From an uncultured Alkaliphilus sp. (GTDB lineage Bacteria > Bacillota > Clostridia > Peptostreptococcales > Natronincolaceae), in the NCBI GenBank assembly GCA_938074565.1, contig CALJEQ010000001.1, positions 1 to 64,000 on the forward strand: DNA of 64,000 nucleotides, written 5' to 3'. The notes under the pieces are model-generated. The model was given only the letters and a program-made list of their open reading frames with translations. It had not been told where the DNA came from and searched no databases. Below are positions 1 to 6,521 of this stretch, one piece after another (the stretch's first letter is position 1; every line of letters begins with the position of its first letter). Made by a program: the position numbers and the translations under genes.

Positions 1-291
1 ACTAGTCCCTATATCCTCACTTTCTTTCATGAGTAAATGAACATGATTATCCATTAAACAGTACCCATACAAGTTAAATCCTCCATTAGTTTTGGCAGTT
101 AAAAGTTTCTCTATAAATACTCTTCGATCTTCGTTATCTAAAAATAGATTTCTTCCGTCTATTCCCCTTAAAATTATATGATATATTCCTGTACTACTCT
201 TTTTAATTGTTCTAATGCTACATATCCTATATATTTTAGTTTCTTCTGTTATACTACCATCCCAATTATCAAGAATAAATTCTCTATTCAT
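1..291 (-). CDS. REP-associated / IS200-like Y1 transposase, partial (3' end outside window)
   Basis: The gene runs off the left edge: 97 codons are visible from an ATG at 291 and the frame is open to base 1. It encodes the N-terminal part of a small HUH (Y1) single-strand DNA transposase. Visible family blocks are SSTGIYHIILRG (residues 32-43) and LYGYCLMDNHVHLLMKE (74-90), which contains the HxH metal-binding pair (His83, His85). The catalytic Tyr should lie beyond the edge. About 28 residues precede the usual family start, so either the start is further in or there is a genuine extension (NREFILDNWDGS...). Proteins of this type are often domesticated single-copy genes, so its presence alone does not prove an active element. 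Confidence 0.85.
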   Translation of the reverse strand, partial: MNREFILDNWDGSITEETKIYRICSIRTIKKSSTGIYHIILRGIDGRNLFLDNEDRRVFIEKLLTAKTNGGFNLYGYCLMDNHVHLLMKESEDIGTS

Positions 292-521
292 TTCTGTCTC
301 CTGTATGATTAATATAATTCAGCTAAATACACCATAAATATTAATAATTTATGAGCACTAAAGTTTTAATAATGATATTATCCTAAAAAACCCGTATATC
401 TTTCTTAGTATGTTGAAACTACTGAGTTTAAGAATGGTTCTTTAACGATAGATTGTAATATAAAAAATAATAACAAGTAAGCAGGACTAAGTCCCTACCC
501 TTAATGTACAATCCCTATAAA

Positions 522-851
522 TCAATCTTCTGGTGCATACTTCCATTCTCCAGTATGAGGATTATATTGACACTTCCAATCTTTACCCACTAATTCCCAT
601 CGTCCTTCATGTGGATTGTATTTTGTTTCTGCATTCGGTGGAACATATTTCCATTCTCCTGTGTGGGGATTGTGACAACATTCCCAGTCTTTCCCTACTA
701 ATTCCCAGTGGCTTTCATGTGGATTGTGCTTTGTTACTGCATTAGGAGGTACATATCTCCATTCTCCTATGTAGGAATTATGACGGCATTCCCAGTCTTT
801 CCCTACTAATTCCCAACGGCTTTCATGTGGATTATATTTTGCTATACCCAT
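522..851 (-). CDS. Small tandem-repeat protein of unknown function (six W-containing half-repeats)
   Basis: I do not recognise this 109-residue protein. After MGIA it consists entirely of a 36-residue repeat present three times (units begin at Lys5, Lys41 and Lys77; the last is shortened). Each unit splits into two related ~18-residue halves of the form Y/H-N-P-x-x-x-x-W-x-x-V/A, for example NPHEGRWELVGKDW and NPHTGEWKYVPPNA. Six Trp-bearing modules with alternating acidic and basic residues suggest a beta-hairpin solenoid or a ligand/wall-binding repeat; this is inference. There is no signal peptide or membrane segment. The start is supported by GGAG eight bases upstream of the ATG. Four Cys (residues 22, 57, 58 and 94) occur at the same place in successive units. 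It stands alone between mobile-element-related genes. Confidence 0.8.
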   Translation of the reverse strand: MGIAKYNPHESRWELVGKDWECRHNSYIGEWRYVPPNAVTKHNPHESHWELVGKDWECCHNPHTGEWKYVPPNAETKYNPHEGRWELVGKDWKCQYNPHTGEWKYAPED

Positions 852-1073
852 GCATTATTCTCCTTTACATAGCTTAAATATATTTTTGAATCCATTATTT
901 CTATTTCTACACCAACCCAACATTTCCCTTTATATCCCAACAAAATAATTGAAATTTTTCATGTATATTTGTTAACAGCAATCCACTTATCCCCAAGCAG
1001 ATACCCCTTCCCGTTGTGGACTGACTAAAGAAGAGTCGTTTACCTTACGTGGGTAAGCGGTATCTTTACTTTA

Positions 1074-1949
1074 TTACCCTACATTATTAGGATTTCTAAA
1101 ATATTCATATGCTACAAAAGTTTCTCGCTCTAAGTTTATGCCTATATTTTCACTAACAAAATTAAAATACTGAATCATTTTATTTTGATAATTCGATTTA
1201 TTCTCAAATCGTATTCTAATCATTCCAATTAACGTTAACAAAATCATTTGTTTAGTATGATATAACATATCCAAGAACTTCCTATAAATCTCATCAGAAT
1301 AAGTACTAATTAAAATTTCTTTGGCTTTGTCTCTCGCCTTCTCCTTAGTAATTAAATACTTTACTTTACCACTTTTTATATATTCATTTTCATCAATACT
1401 TTTAAATAATTCCAAAGCCGTTAAATTTTCTATAATACACTGATAAGCTTTTGATTCTTCTATATTTTTTAAGTGCCTAATATTTTTATAATTTTCATAG
1501 ATATAAAAAAGATAATCAAAATTCCATTTATCTTTTATAATCTCGTCAACTATTACATAAAAGTCATTAGTTACATCTTTTAATTCTATATTATTAACAA
1601 AATTATAAATATAACTTGCAAAATTCGAATCAAACATAACTGAAAAATCTATTCCAATTTTTACTTCTCCACCTTTATGCATTTTAATTAATGTTTCTCT
1701 ATCTAAAAAATATAATTTTGATGTTAAAAAAAATGAAGTTAAATACATACTATATTTGCCAACTAATAAACTCATTTTATTAGGATCAACTTCTTTATGG
1801 TAATCATTTAATGAAATTATTGCTCTAAATCTATTATCGCTTATAAAATTCTTAAATGACCCCACTAATAAGTCCGCTGGACTTGTTGCATTTATTAAGT
1901 TTACTATAATATTTTTAAATTCTTCAGAATTAATCTCTTCTAAATTCAC
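1074..1949 (-). CDS. Hypothetical protein, 291 residues, probably helical and cytosolic
   Basis: I recognise no family. The protein is Lys-, Ile-, Asn- and Tyr-rich and looks mostly alpha-helical. It has no signal peptide; one hydrophobic stretch (MILLTLIGMIRIRF, about residues 235-248) is too short and too charged at its end to be a convincing membrane segment. The start is a GTG preceded by GGGGTG at normal spacing, which supports translation. No downstream partner gene is in the same transcription unit. Its low-GC, orphan character next to a transposase, a repeat protein and a recombinase suggests an accessory (horizontally acquired) gene. A role in defence or as mobile-element cargo is possible, but nothing in the sequence shows it. 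Confidence 0.6.
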   Translation of the reverse strand: MNLEEINSEEFKNIIVNLINATSPADLLVGSFKNFISDNRFRAIISLNDYHKEVDPNKMSLLVGKYSMYLTSFFLTSKLYFLDRETLIKMHKGGEVKIGIDFSVMFDSNFASYIYNFVNNIELKDVTNDFYVIVDEIIKDKWNFDYLFYIYENYKNIRHLKNIEESKAYQCIIENLTALELFKSIDENEYIKSGKVKYLITKEKARDKAKEILISTYSDEIYRKFLDMLYHTKQMILLTLIGMIRIRFENKSNYQNKMIQYFNFVSENIGINLERETFVAYEYFRNPNNVG

Positions 1950-2217
1950 TAAAGCACCCCTTTAAATTATAGTTAATCAAAACAATTAATCAGTTTGTAA
2001 AAGAACTTCTTAATTACAATTACTAATTTTACTCTACAGTAGATTCAATCACTTTTCAAAAACTATTATTTGTAATTATTTGTAAAAATATAAAAAAATA
2101 ACATGTATTTTAGATATACGTTTTTTTATGTGTATGCCGAAATTATAATAACTAAAATCATATCTCCTCAACAGACTTTAATATTATATAACTCATACCC
2201 CAACAACCCCAAAACTA

Positions 2218-2298
2218 CTATACACCCCCTACACCCCTTGCAATCACTACCTTAATTTTAGCCTTCGATAACCCTACAACACACTCCACATGAGATAC
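2218..2298 (-). pseudogene. Relic resembling the C-terminus of an RlmD/RumA-type 23S rRNA (uracil-5) methyltransferase, copy A
   Basis: Read on the minus strand, 26 codons followed by TAG give VSHVECVVGLSKAKIK and a short tail. The block HVECVV followed by L-S-K resembles the last residues of RlmD/RumA-family methyltransferases (typically ...HVExVVxL...). The rest of such a gene is absent. It lies 99 bases downstream of the serine recombinase stop codon, and the same block recurs at 4623-4679. I read it as the 3' end of an insertion target left after recombination. Only a short stretch supports the family call. Confidence 0.45.
2275..2292. repeat. 18-bp direct repeat, copy A (possible attachment-site core)
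   Basis: The plus-strand sequence YACAACRCACTCCACATG occurs here and at 4647-4664 in the same orientation, differing at two positions. Both copies lie within relics of the HVECVV-coding segment and they flank a serine recombinase gene and a membrane-protein gene. This is the arrangement expected of attL/attR-like junctions. Conservation of the coding motif alone could also explain the match. Confidence 0.4.
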
Positions 2299-2396
2299 TT
2301 AGGCTATTTCACATTTCAAGAAAACATCCCTATACTTCAGTGTTTATGAGGGTTTGCAATCAATGCTATCTTGTCGAGCCTTTATTTCTGATTAGG

Positions 2397-3332
2397 CTAT
2401 TTTGTGTCTTTGCTCTTTGAACTGTACTTGGTGCCTTTTCTCTGATTCCCGTTTTTGTCTTTCATCACATTGCTACGGCGTGATTTCTCTATCTGTACTG
2501 CCTGATATTTTGCATCAGATATAATAGCTGGGTTATTGTTTTCAGCAATATAATGAACCTCATTTTCTCCTGAATTCAGCAGTCGAACAGTCCCAATATA
2601 TTTTTCATTGCTTAACATTACATCTATAGTTCTTTTACTCCACTTGTCCCTGCCAGTTGGGGATTTAATTTCTAGTCTTTCTAATTCTGCAACAATTCCT
2701 ATAATACTTTTGCCTTGAAGATATAGCTCAAATATTAGCTGAACATTTTTAGCCTCTACTTCATCAATAATGAGGCTACCATCAACATCATTTTTATAAC
2801 CATAACATTTACGATTATACAGCTTTAATGTACCTTGTGCAGCTCGTTGTTTGATGCCCCATCTAATATTATCGCTTCTAGATTCATTTTCTTCCTGTGC
2901 TATAGATTCGAGTATAGAAATCATAAGGTCACTATCTGTATTGGCAGTATCCAGAGCCTCTTGTTCAAAAATCACACGAACTCCTAATATCTTTAGTTGA
3001 TTTAAGGCTTCAAGTGTATCAACCGTATCCCTGCCAAATCTACTAATACTTTTAGTGAGAATAATCTCTAATTTATGAGATTGGCAATCGTCAAGCAGCC
3101 TTGCAAACTCTCTACGAGAAGAACCGGCTTTACCGGAAGCAATATCCATATAAACATCAACAAGGAGCCATTGCGGTGTGGCAGCAGTTAATCTGGTAAG
3201 GGCAGATACTTGGGCAGTAAGGCTTTTAAGTTGCTCGGTACTACTGCTACTTACTCTACAGTAAATACCAACTCTTTTTTCTCGCTTTGGAGGTTTTGGT
3301 GGTATAAAATGAATTCTTGTATTTTCTGCCAT
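2397..3332 (-). CDS. Serine recombinase, short form (resolvase plus recombinase domains)
   Basis: A 311-residue site-specific serine recombinase. The catalytic domain begins with VGIYCRVSSSS (nucleophile probably Ser28) and continues with the conserved SRFGRD block (97-102). A 'recombinase' DNA-binding domain follows (about 165-275: IRWGIKQRAAQGTLKLY, then GRDKWSKRTIDVMLSNEKYIG). Full large serine recombinases usually have 450-550 residues and a Cys-bearing zinc ribbon plus coiled coil; here the protein ends soon after KYSSK with no CxxC pair. It is therefore either a naturally short subfamily member or C-terminally truncated. GGAGGTG precedes the ATG. The flanking 18-bp repeats at 2275 and 4647 suggest it belongs to a small or decayed integrative element. 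Confidence 0.88.
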   Translation of the reverse strand: MAENTRIHFIPPKPPKREKRVGIYCRVSSSSTEQLKSLTAQVSALTRLTAATPQWLLVDVYMDIASGKAGSSRREFARLLDDCQSHKLEIILTKSISRFGRDTVDTLEALNQLKILGVRVIFEQEALDTANTDSDLMISILESIAQEENESRSDNIRWGIKQRAAQGTLKLYNRKCYGYKNDVDGSLIIDEVEAKNVQLIFELYLQGKSIIGIVAELERLEIKSPTGRDKWSKRTIDVMLSNEKYIGTVRLLNSGENEVHYIAENNNPAIISDAKYQAVQIEKSRRSNVMKDKNGNQRKGTKYSSKSKDTK

Positions 3333-3418
3333 ATCACACCTCCAAATCTATATAGCTAGAATATAGTTGATCCGATAAATACCTTTGGATTATGCTAATA
3401 AAACTGTGGAATCAATAA

Positions 3419-4264
3419 TTAATAGCATTTCATATTTATATACCATATAAATACAATCCAATATCCAATTATTGGTGATATTCCATATCCCATAAAAGGT
3501 ATAGGAAAATTTCCAAATATAGTAGATATCATAATTAAGCTATAATATAAACCAATGCATATAGATAACCGTCGAAATTCTTTTGGTGGAAACACGATAA
3601 ATGGAAGTGGTATTAAAATCAATGAAATAATTCCCATAACCAACAATATTAGTGACATATTGTTTAACAACCCCAAAATTCCTTCAACATAACTAACAGG
3701 TGCTAAATTATCTACAAATATCCACGATAAAATCATTAAGCAAGTAAGCATTAATGAAATAACATATCTAAGAATACTATTTATGTTTATTTTCTTATCA
3801 TACAGAATAATTATTATAGGGATAGAAAAACCCATTAGCTGAGATGCATCAGGTTGTAAGAACAGAAGTATTGCAATGCTTACTATAATAATCAATGCAT
3901 ACTTCACCTTTTTTTTCATTAGCAAATTGTAAGATGTAACTAAAGTTATAGGTAAAACTATCATGGCAACATTCACATTTATTATCGCTATCTTTATCCA
4001 CCTGTGCACACCATCCATACCATCCCCAAATAGTGTCAGTAATAACAGTATTAATGATATAACTGTAATAATTTCGTCATTAATTCTTACGCTCCTATGT
4101 ATAAAGACTAATGCCATTAACCCGAATATAAGCATAGCGACTAAATTCTGTAACGATATACTTATTGGAACATTATTACCACCCATACCTAATATACCGA
4201 ATATAATTGCTGGTATTATTGTTCCTATTGTACTAAAGCATAGGTCTCTTTTCTGTGTATTCAT
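3419..4264 (-). CDS. Polytopic membrane protein with SEDS (FtsW/RodA)-like motifs
   Basis: A 281-residue protein with about eight or nine hydrophobic segments. Three patches recall SEDS glycosyltransferases: GDGMDGVHRW (80-89; compare the GxxRW loop of FtsW), LLFLQPDASQLMGF (133-146; compare LLQPDxG) and FPIPFMGYGISPIIGYW (253-269; compare the PFxSYGGS...YW end). It is shorter than FtsW/RodA (about 370-400 residues) and lacks the GG of the last motif. I therefore take it as a diverged or reduced relative with unknown activity, not a functional divisome SEDS protein. GGAGG lies 8 bases before the ATG. The 428-base upstream region contains an inverted repeat and a tandem repeat. It sits between the recombinase and the 4.6 kb relic, so it may be element cargo. 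Confidence 0.6.
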   Translation of the reverse strand: MNTQKRDLCFSTIGTIIPAIIFGILGMGGNNVPISISLQNLVAMLIFGLMALVFIHRSVRINDEIITVISLILLLLTLFGDGMDGVHRWIKIAIINVNVAMIVLPITLVTSYNLLMKKKVKYALIIIVSIAILLFLQPDASQLMGFSIPIIIILYDKKININSILRYVISLMLTCLMILSWIFVDNLAPVSYVEGILGLLNNMSLILLVMGIISLILIPLPFIVFPPKEFRRLSICIGLYYSLIMISTIFGNFPIPFMGYGISPIIGYWIVFIWYINMKCY

Positions 4265-4359
4265 CTTTTTTCTCCTCCACTATTAATTACTTTAAATCTT
4301 TCTATATTTATTAACCACCGTAAAAATCTCACCTTCAAATTCTGATTTATTTACTGACA

Positions 4360-4402
4360 GGCCAATTATCATGCTGCCATACTAACCGAATGATAATTAG
4401 CC
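4360..4402. repeat. 13-bp inverted repeat upstream of the SEDS-like gene
   Basis: GGCCAATTATCAT and ATGATAATTAGCC flank a 17-base spacer. The stem has 13 pairs, one of them G-U when read as minus-strand RNA. It lies 96 bases upstream of the membrane-protein start, so it may be an operator, a 5'-UTR structure or an element end. No U-tract follows, so it is not a normal terminator. Confidence 0.55.
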
Positions 4403-4428
4403 ATCTTTTAATATTTCTTCCACTCAAA

Positions 4429-4485
4429 CCGATGCCATCTATCCCGTCTCCTCAACCCCTCGTTATCTATCCTGTCAACTCAACC
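4429..4485. repeat. Imperfect 28-29 bp tandem repeat, two copies
   Basis: On the minus strand two adjacent units share GGTTGAG, GAC, GGATAGAT and a terminal GG. They cover 4429-4457 and 4458-4485. A third, degenerate start (GGTTTGAGTGG) follows. The function is unknown; direct-repeat binding site for a regulator or recombinase is one possibility. Confidence 0.5.
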
Positions 4486-4622
4486 TTTTCATTTTAGAGC
4501 AGTTGATGTGTTCCCGCTAACTATAAAAATCAAGGGTTTCAGACATTCCAGCACCAGGTAAAGCAACCGCTATTTAATCCCAATGTTTAGATACACTTTA
4601 TTCATAGACCTCTTCAGCCCTT

Positions 4623-4679
4623 CTATTTCTTTACCCTTGACATCAACACAACGCACTCCACATGCCCCGTCTACGGAAA
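4623..4679 (-). pseudogene. Relic resembling the RlmD/RumA-type methyltransferase C-terminus, copy B, with in-frame stop
   Basis: Nineteen minus-strand codons read F-P-stop-TGHVECVVLMSRVKK-stop, closely resembling the expected end of an RlmD-family protein (...FPxTGHVExVVLMSR...). A TAG interrupts it where Gln would fit, and nothing of the catalytic part precedes it: the ThiS-like gene ends 14 bases upstream. It is the better-preserved of the two relics and contains the second copy of the 18-bp repeat (4647-4664). Confidence 0.55.
4647..4664. repeat. 18-bp direct repeat, copy B
   Basis: This is the partner of 2275-2292 (16 of 18 bases identical, same orientation). It lies inside the methyltransferase-like relic. 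Together the copies bound about 2.37 kb carrying the recombinase and the membrane-protein gene. Confidence 0.4.
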
Positions 4680-4692
4680 CATAAAACCCCTC

Positions 4693-4887
4693 CTACCCCC
4701 CACAAATAGGATGAATCACCTTCACTACATCCCACTCCTGTAAGTAAACAACTCCATAATCTTCCTTGTTAACAATGCCACCATCTATAGATACAATTAT
4801 TCCAGAATAAGAGTAATCCAATAATTCCAGTAAATCTGTTACATTTAAGCCTGCTTTCCAAGTGAAAACTTTACCATTTACCAACAT
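4693..4887 (-). CDS. thiS: ThiS-like sulfur carrier protein, orphan
   Basis: A 64-residue ubiquitin-fold sulfur carrier. ThiS is adenylated and thiocarboxylated at its C-terminal Gly-Gly and donates sulfur to the thiazole moiety of thiamine. The sequence begins MLVNGKVFTWKAG, contains L-x-x-LL, and ends in ICGG-stop, exactly the expected diglycine tail at the expected length. GGAGG precedes the ATG. No thiG, thiF, thiH or other thiamine gene is nearby, so it may serve thiamine synthesis from elsewhere or act in another sulfur-transfer pathway. MoaD-like carriers are similar in size; the short length and lone context favour ThiS. Confidence 0.8.
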   Translation of the reverse strand: MLVNGKVFTWKAGLNVTDLLELLDYSYSGIIVSIDGGIVNKEDYGVVYLQEWDVVKVIHPICGG

Positions 4888-4930
4888 TAGACAACGCCTC
4901 CAGTATTAATCCTTATTATTAATTATTAAT

Positions 4931-4990
4931 CTTTAATCTCTTATTATTATCTTTAATCTCTTATTATTATCTTTAATTTCTTATTACTAT
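4931..4990. repeat. 20-bp AT-rich tandem repeat, three copies
   Basis: CTTTAATCTCTTATTATTAT occurs twice exactly (4931-4950, 4951-4970), then once with two changes (4971-4990). Degenerate copies continue on either side within the 298-base AT-rich gap between asnS and thiS. I see no gene in that gap apart from the asnS terminator. Confidence 0.8.
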
Positions 4991-5096
4991 TCTATTATCT
5001 CTTACTACAAATCTTATATTATTAATTTTCTATCTTAATCTTCATTCTTTAATAATCTATCACTAACCTATCGACCCCATAATTCAGCATACAATA

Positions 5097-5121
5097 AAAG
5101 CAGCAATACATCTGCTGCTTT
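5097..5121 (-). terminator. Rho-independent terminator after asnS
   Basis: AAAGCAGCA pairs with TGCTGCTTT across a 7-base loop. On the minus strand the stem ends in TTTTATTG. It lies 65 bases after the asnS stop codon. Confidence 0.75.
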
Positions 5122-5185
5122 CATCATTACTATATGTTTTAAATTCTTATTTTTTTGCACGCTTAAACTCATTAATGACTTATCC

Positions 5186-6484
5186 CTACGGATAAACACG
5201 ATTCAAAGTTCTAGCAAAAGGAATAGTTTGTCTAATATGATCTACTCCACAAATCCAAGCTACTGTTCTTTCTAACCCTAAACCGAAGCCAGAATGAGGA
5301 ACTGATCCATATCTTCTTAAATCGAGATACCATTCATATAGTTCTTGAGGTAATTTTTCTTCTTGAATACGAGTTAAAATTAGATCAAGGTCATGAATAC
5401 GTTGAGATCCACCAATAATTTCCCCGTAGCCCTCTGGTGCTATTAAGTCAGCTCCTAAAATTACATCTGGGTTTGTTGGGTCAGGTTGCATATAGAAAGC
5501 CTTCATCATTTTAGGGAAATGGGTAATAAATACTGGTTTATCAAATTTTTCTGCTATGTAAGTTTCATGGGGTGCACCAAAATCTTCTCCCCATTCAAAT
5601 TCATGTCCGCCCTCTTGAAGCATTTTTACTGCATCTGTATATGTAATTCTTGGGAAAGGAGCTTTTATCTTTTCAAGATAAGTTGTATCCCTTTGAAGCA
5701 TTTTTAATTCTACCTTTTTGTTTTCCAACACTTTTTGTACTATATATTCTATCATTTGTTCTTGTACTTCTAAGTTTCCTTCAAAATCAACAAAAGCCAT
5801 TTCTGGTTCAATCATCCAAAACTCATTTAAATGTTTTCTTGTTTTAGACTTTTCAGCTCTAAAAGTTGGCCCAAAACTGTACACCTTACCAAAAGCCATA
5901 GCCGCTGCTTCAGCATATAATTGACCAGTTTGTGATAAATAAGCATTCTCTCCAAAGTAATCTATCTCAAAAAGTTCCGTTGTTCCTTCACAGGCAGAAG
6001 GTGTTATAATTGGTGGCTCCACCAATACAAAACCTCTTTCGTGGAAGAAGGTTCTAATAGCTAAATTAATTTCATCTCTTATTCTTAAAATAGCATTTTG
6101 TTTTGGTGAACGCATCCACAAATGTCTGTTTTCCATTAAAAAGTCTGTACCATGTTCTTTAAGGGAAATTGGATAGCCTTCTTCAGCAATAGTAACTGGG
6201 GTTACAGACTTAACTAAAATTTCATAACCTCTTGGAGCTCTTTCATCCTTTTGTACCATTCCCACTACTTCTAAAGAAGATTCTTGAGTTAACTTTTTAC
6301 AAACCTCAAATACATCTTCCTCTACTTCATTTTTAACCACAACTCCTTGAATAAAACCAGAACCATCTCTTAATTGTAGAAAATGTATTTTTCCACTGGA
6401 TCGCTTATTAAATAACCAACCCTTTAAGGTTACCTCTTGTCCTTCGTATTTTGCTATTTCTTCAATTGTTGTAAATACTGCCAT
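5186..6484 (-). CDS. asnS: Asparaginyl-tRNA synthetase
   Basis: Charges tRNA-Asn with asparagine in the cytosol. The 432-residue protein has an N-terminal OB-fold anticodon-binding domain ([20 protein letters not shown], about 22-41) and a class IIb catalytic core. Motif 2 is recognisable around [21 protein letters not shown], and motif 3 as [16 protein letters not shown] near the C-terminus. The length and the ending ...[17 protein letters not shown] are those of AsnRS rather than the longer bacterial AspRS. It lies 37 bases downstream of purB and is probably cotranscribed with it, ending at the terminator near 5100. There is no room for a T-box directly before it. Confidence 0.95.
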   Translation of the reverse strand: MAVFTTIEEIAKYEGQEVTLKGWLFNKRSSGKIHFLQLRDGSGFIQGVVVKNEVEEDVFEVCKKLTQESSLEVVGMVQKDERAPRGYEILVKSVTPVTIAEEGYPISLKEHGTDFLMENRHLWMRSPKQNAILRIRDEINLAIRTFFHERGFVLVEPPIITPSACEGTTELFEIDYFGENAYLSQTGQLYAEAAAMAFGKVYSFGPTFRAEKSKTRKHLNEFWMIEPEMAFVDFEGNLEVQEQMIEYIVQKVLENKKVELKMLQRDTTYLEKIKAPFPRITYTDAVKMLQEGGHEFEWGEDFGAPHETYIAEKFDKPVFITHFPKMMKAFYMQPDPTNPDVILGADLIAPEGYGEIIGGSQRIHDLDLILTRIQEEKLPQELYEWYLDLRRYGSVPHSGFGLGLERTVAWICGVDHIRQTIPFARTLNRVYP

Positions 6485-6521
6485 TATATAGCACCTCCAT
6501 AAAATCTCTTATATAAATTTA

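Noticed and set aside
533-745. 70-codon plus-strand frame opposite the repeat protein
   Set aside because: It mirrors the repeats of the minus-strand gene, which has a ribosome binding site and a coherent repeat pattern.
960-1060. TTATCCCCA (DnaA-box-like) and inverted segments as a possible replication origin
   Set aside because: Only one imperfect box and no dnaA or dnaN nearby; not enough for an origin.
4888-5090. CRISPR-like array in the AT-rich repeats
   Set aside because: The 20-bp units are contiguous, have no unique spacers, and no cas genes are near.
6485-6521. T-box riboswitch before asnS
   Set aside because: Only 37 bases separate purB and asnS; no specifier loop or T-box sequence is present. 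None was found before the aro operon either.
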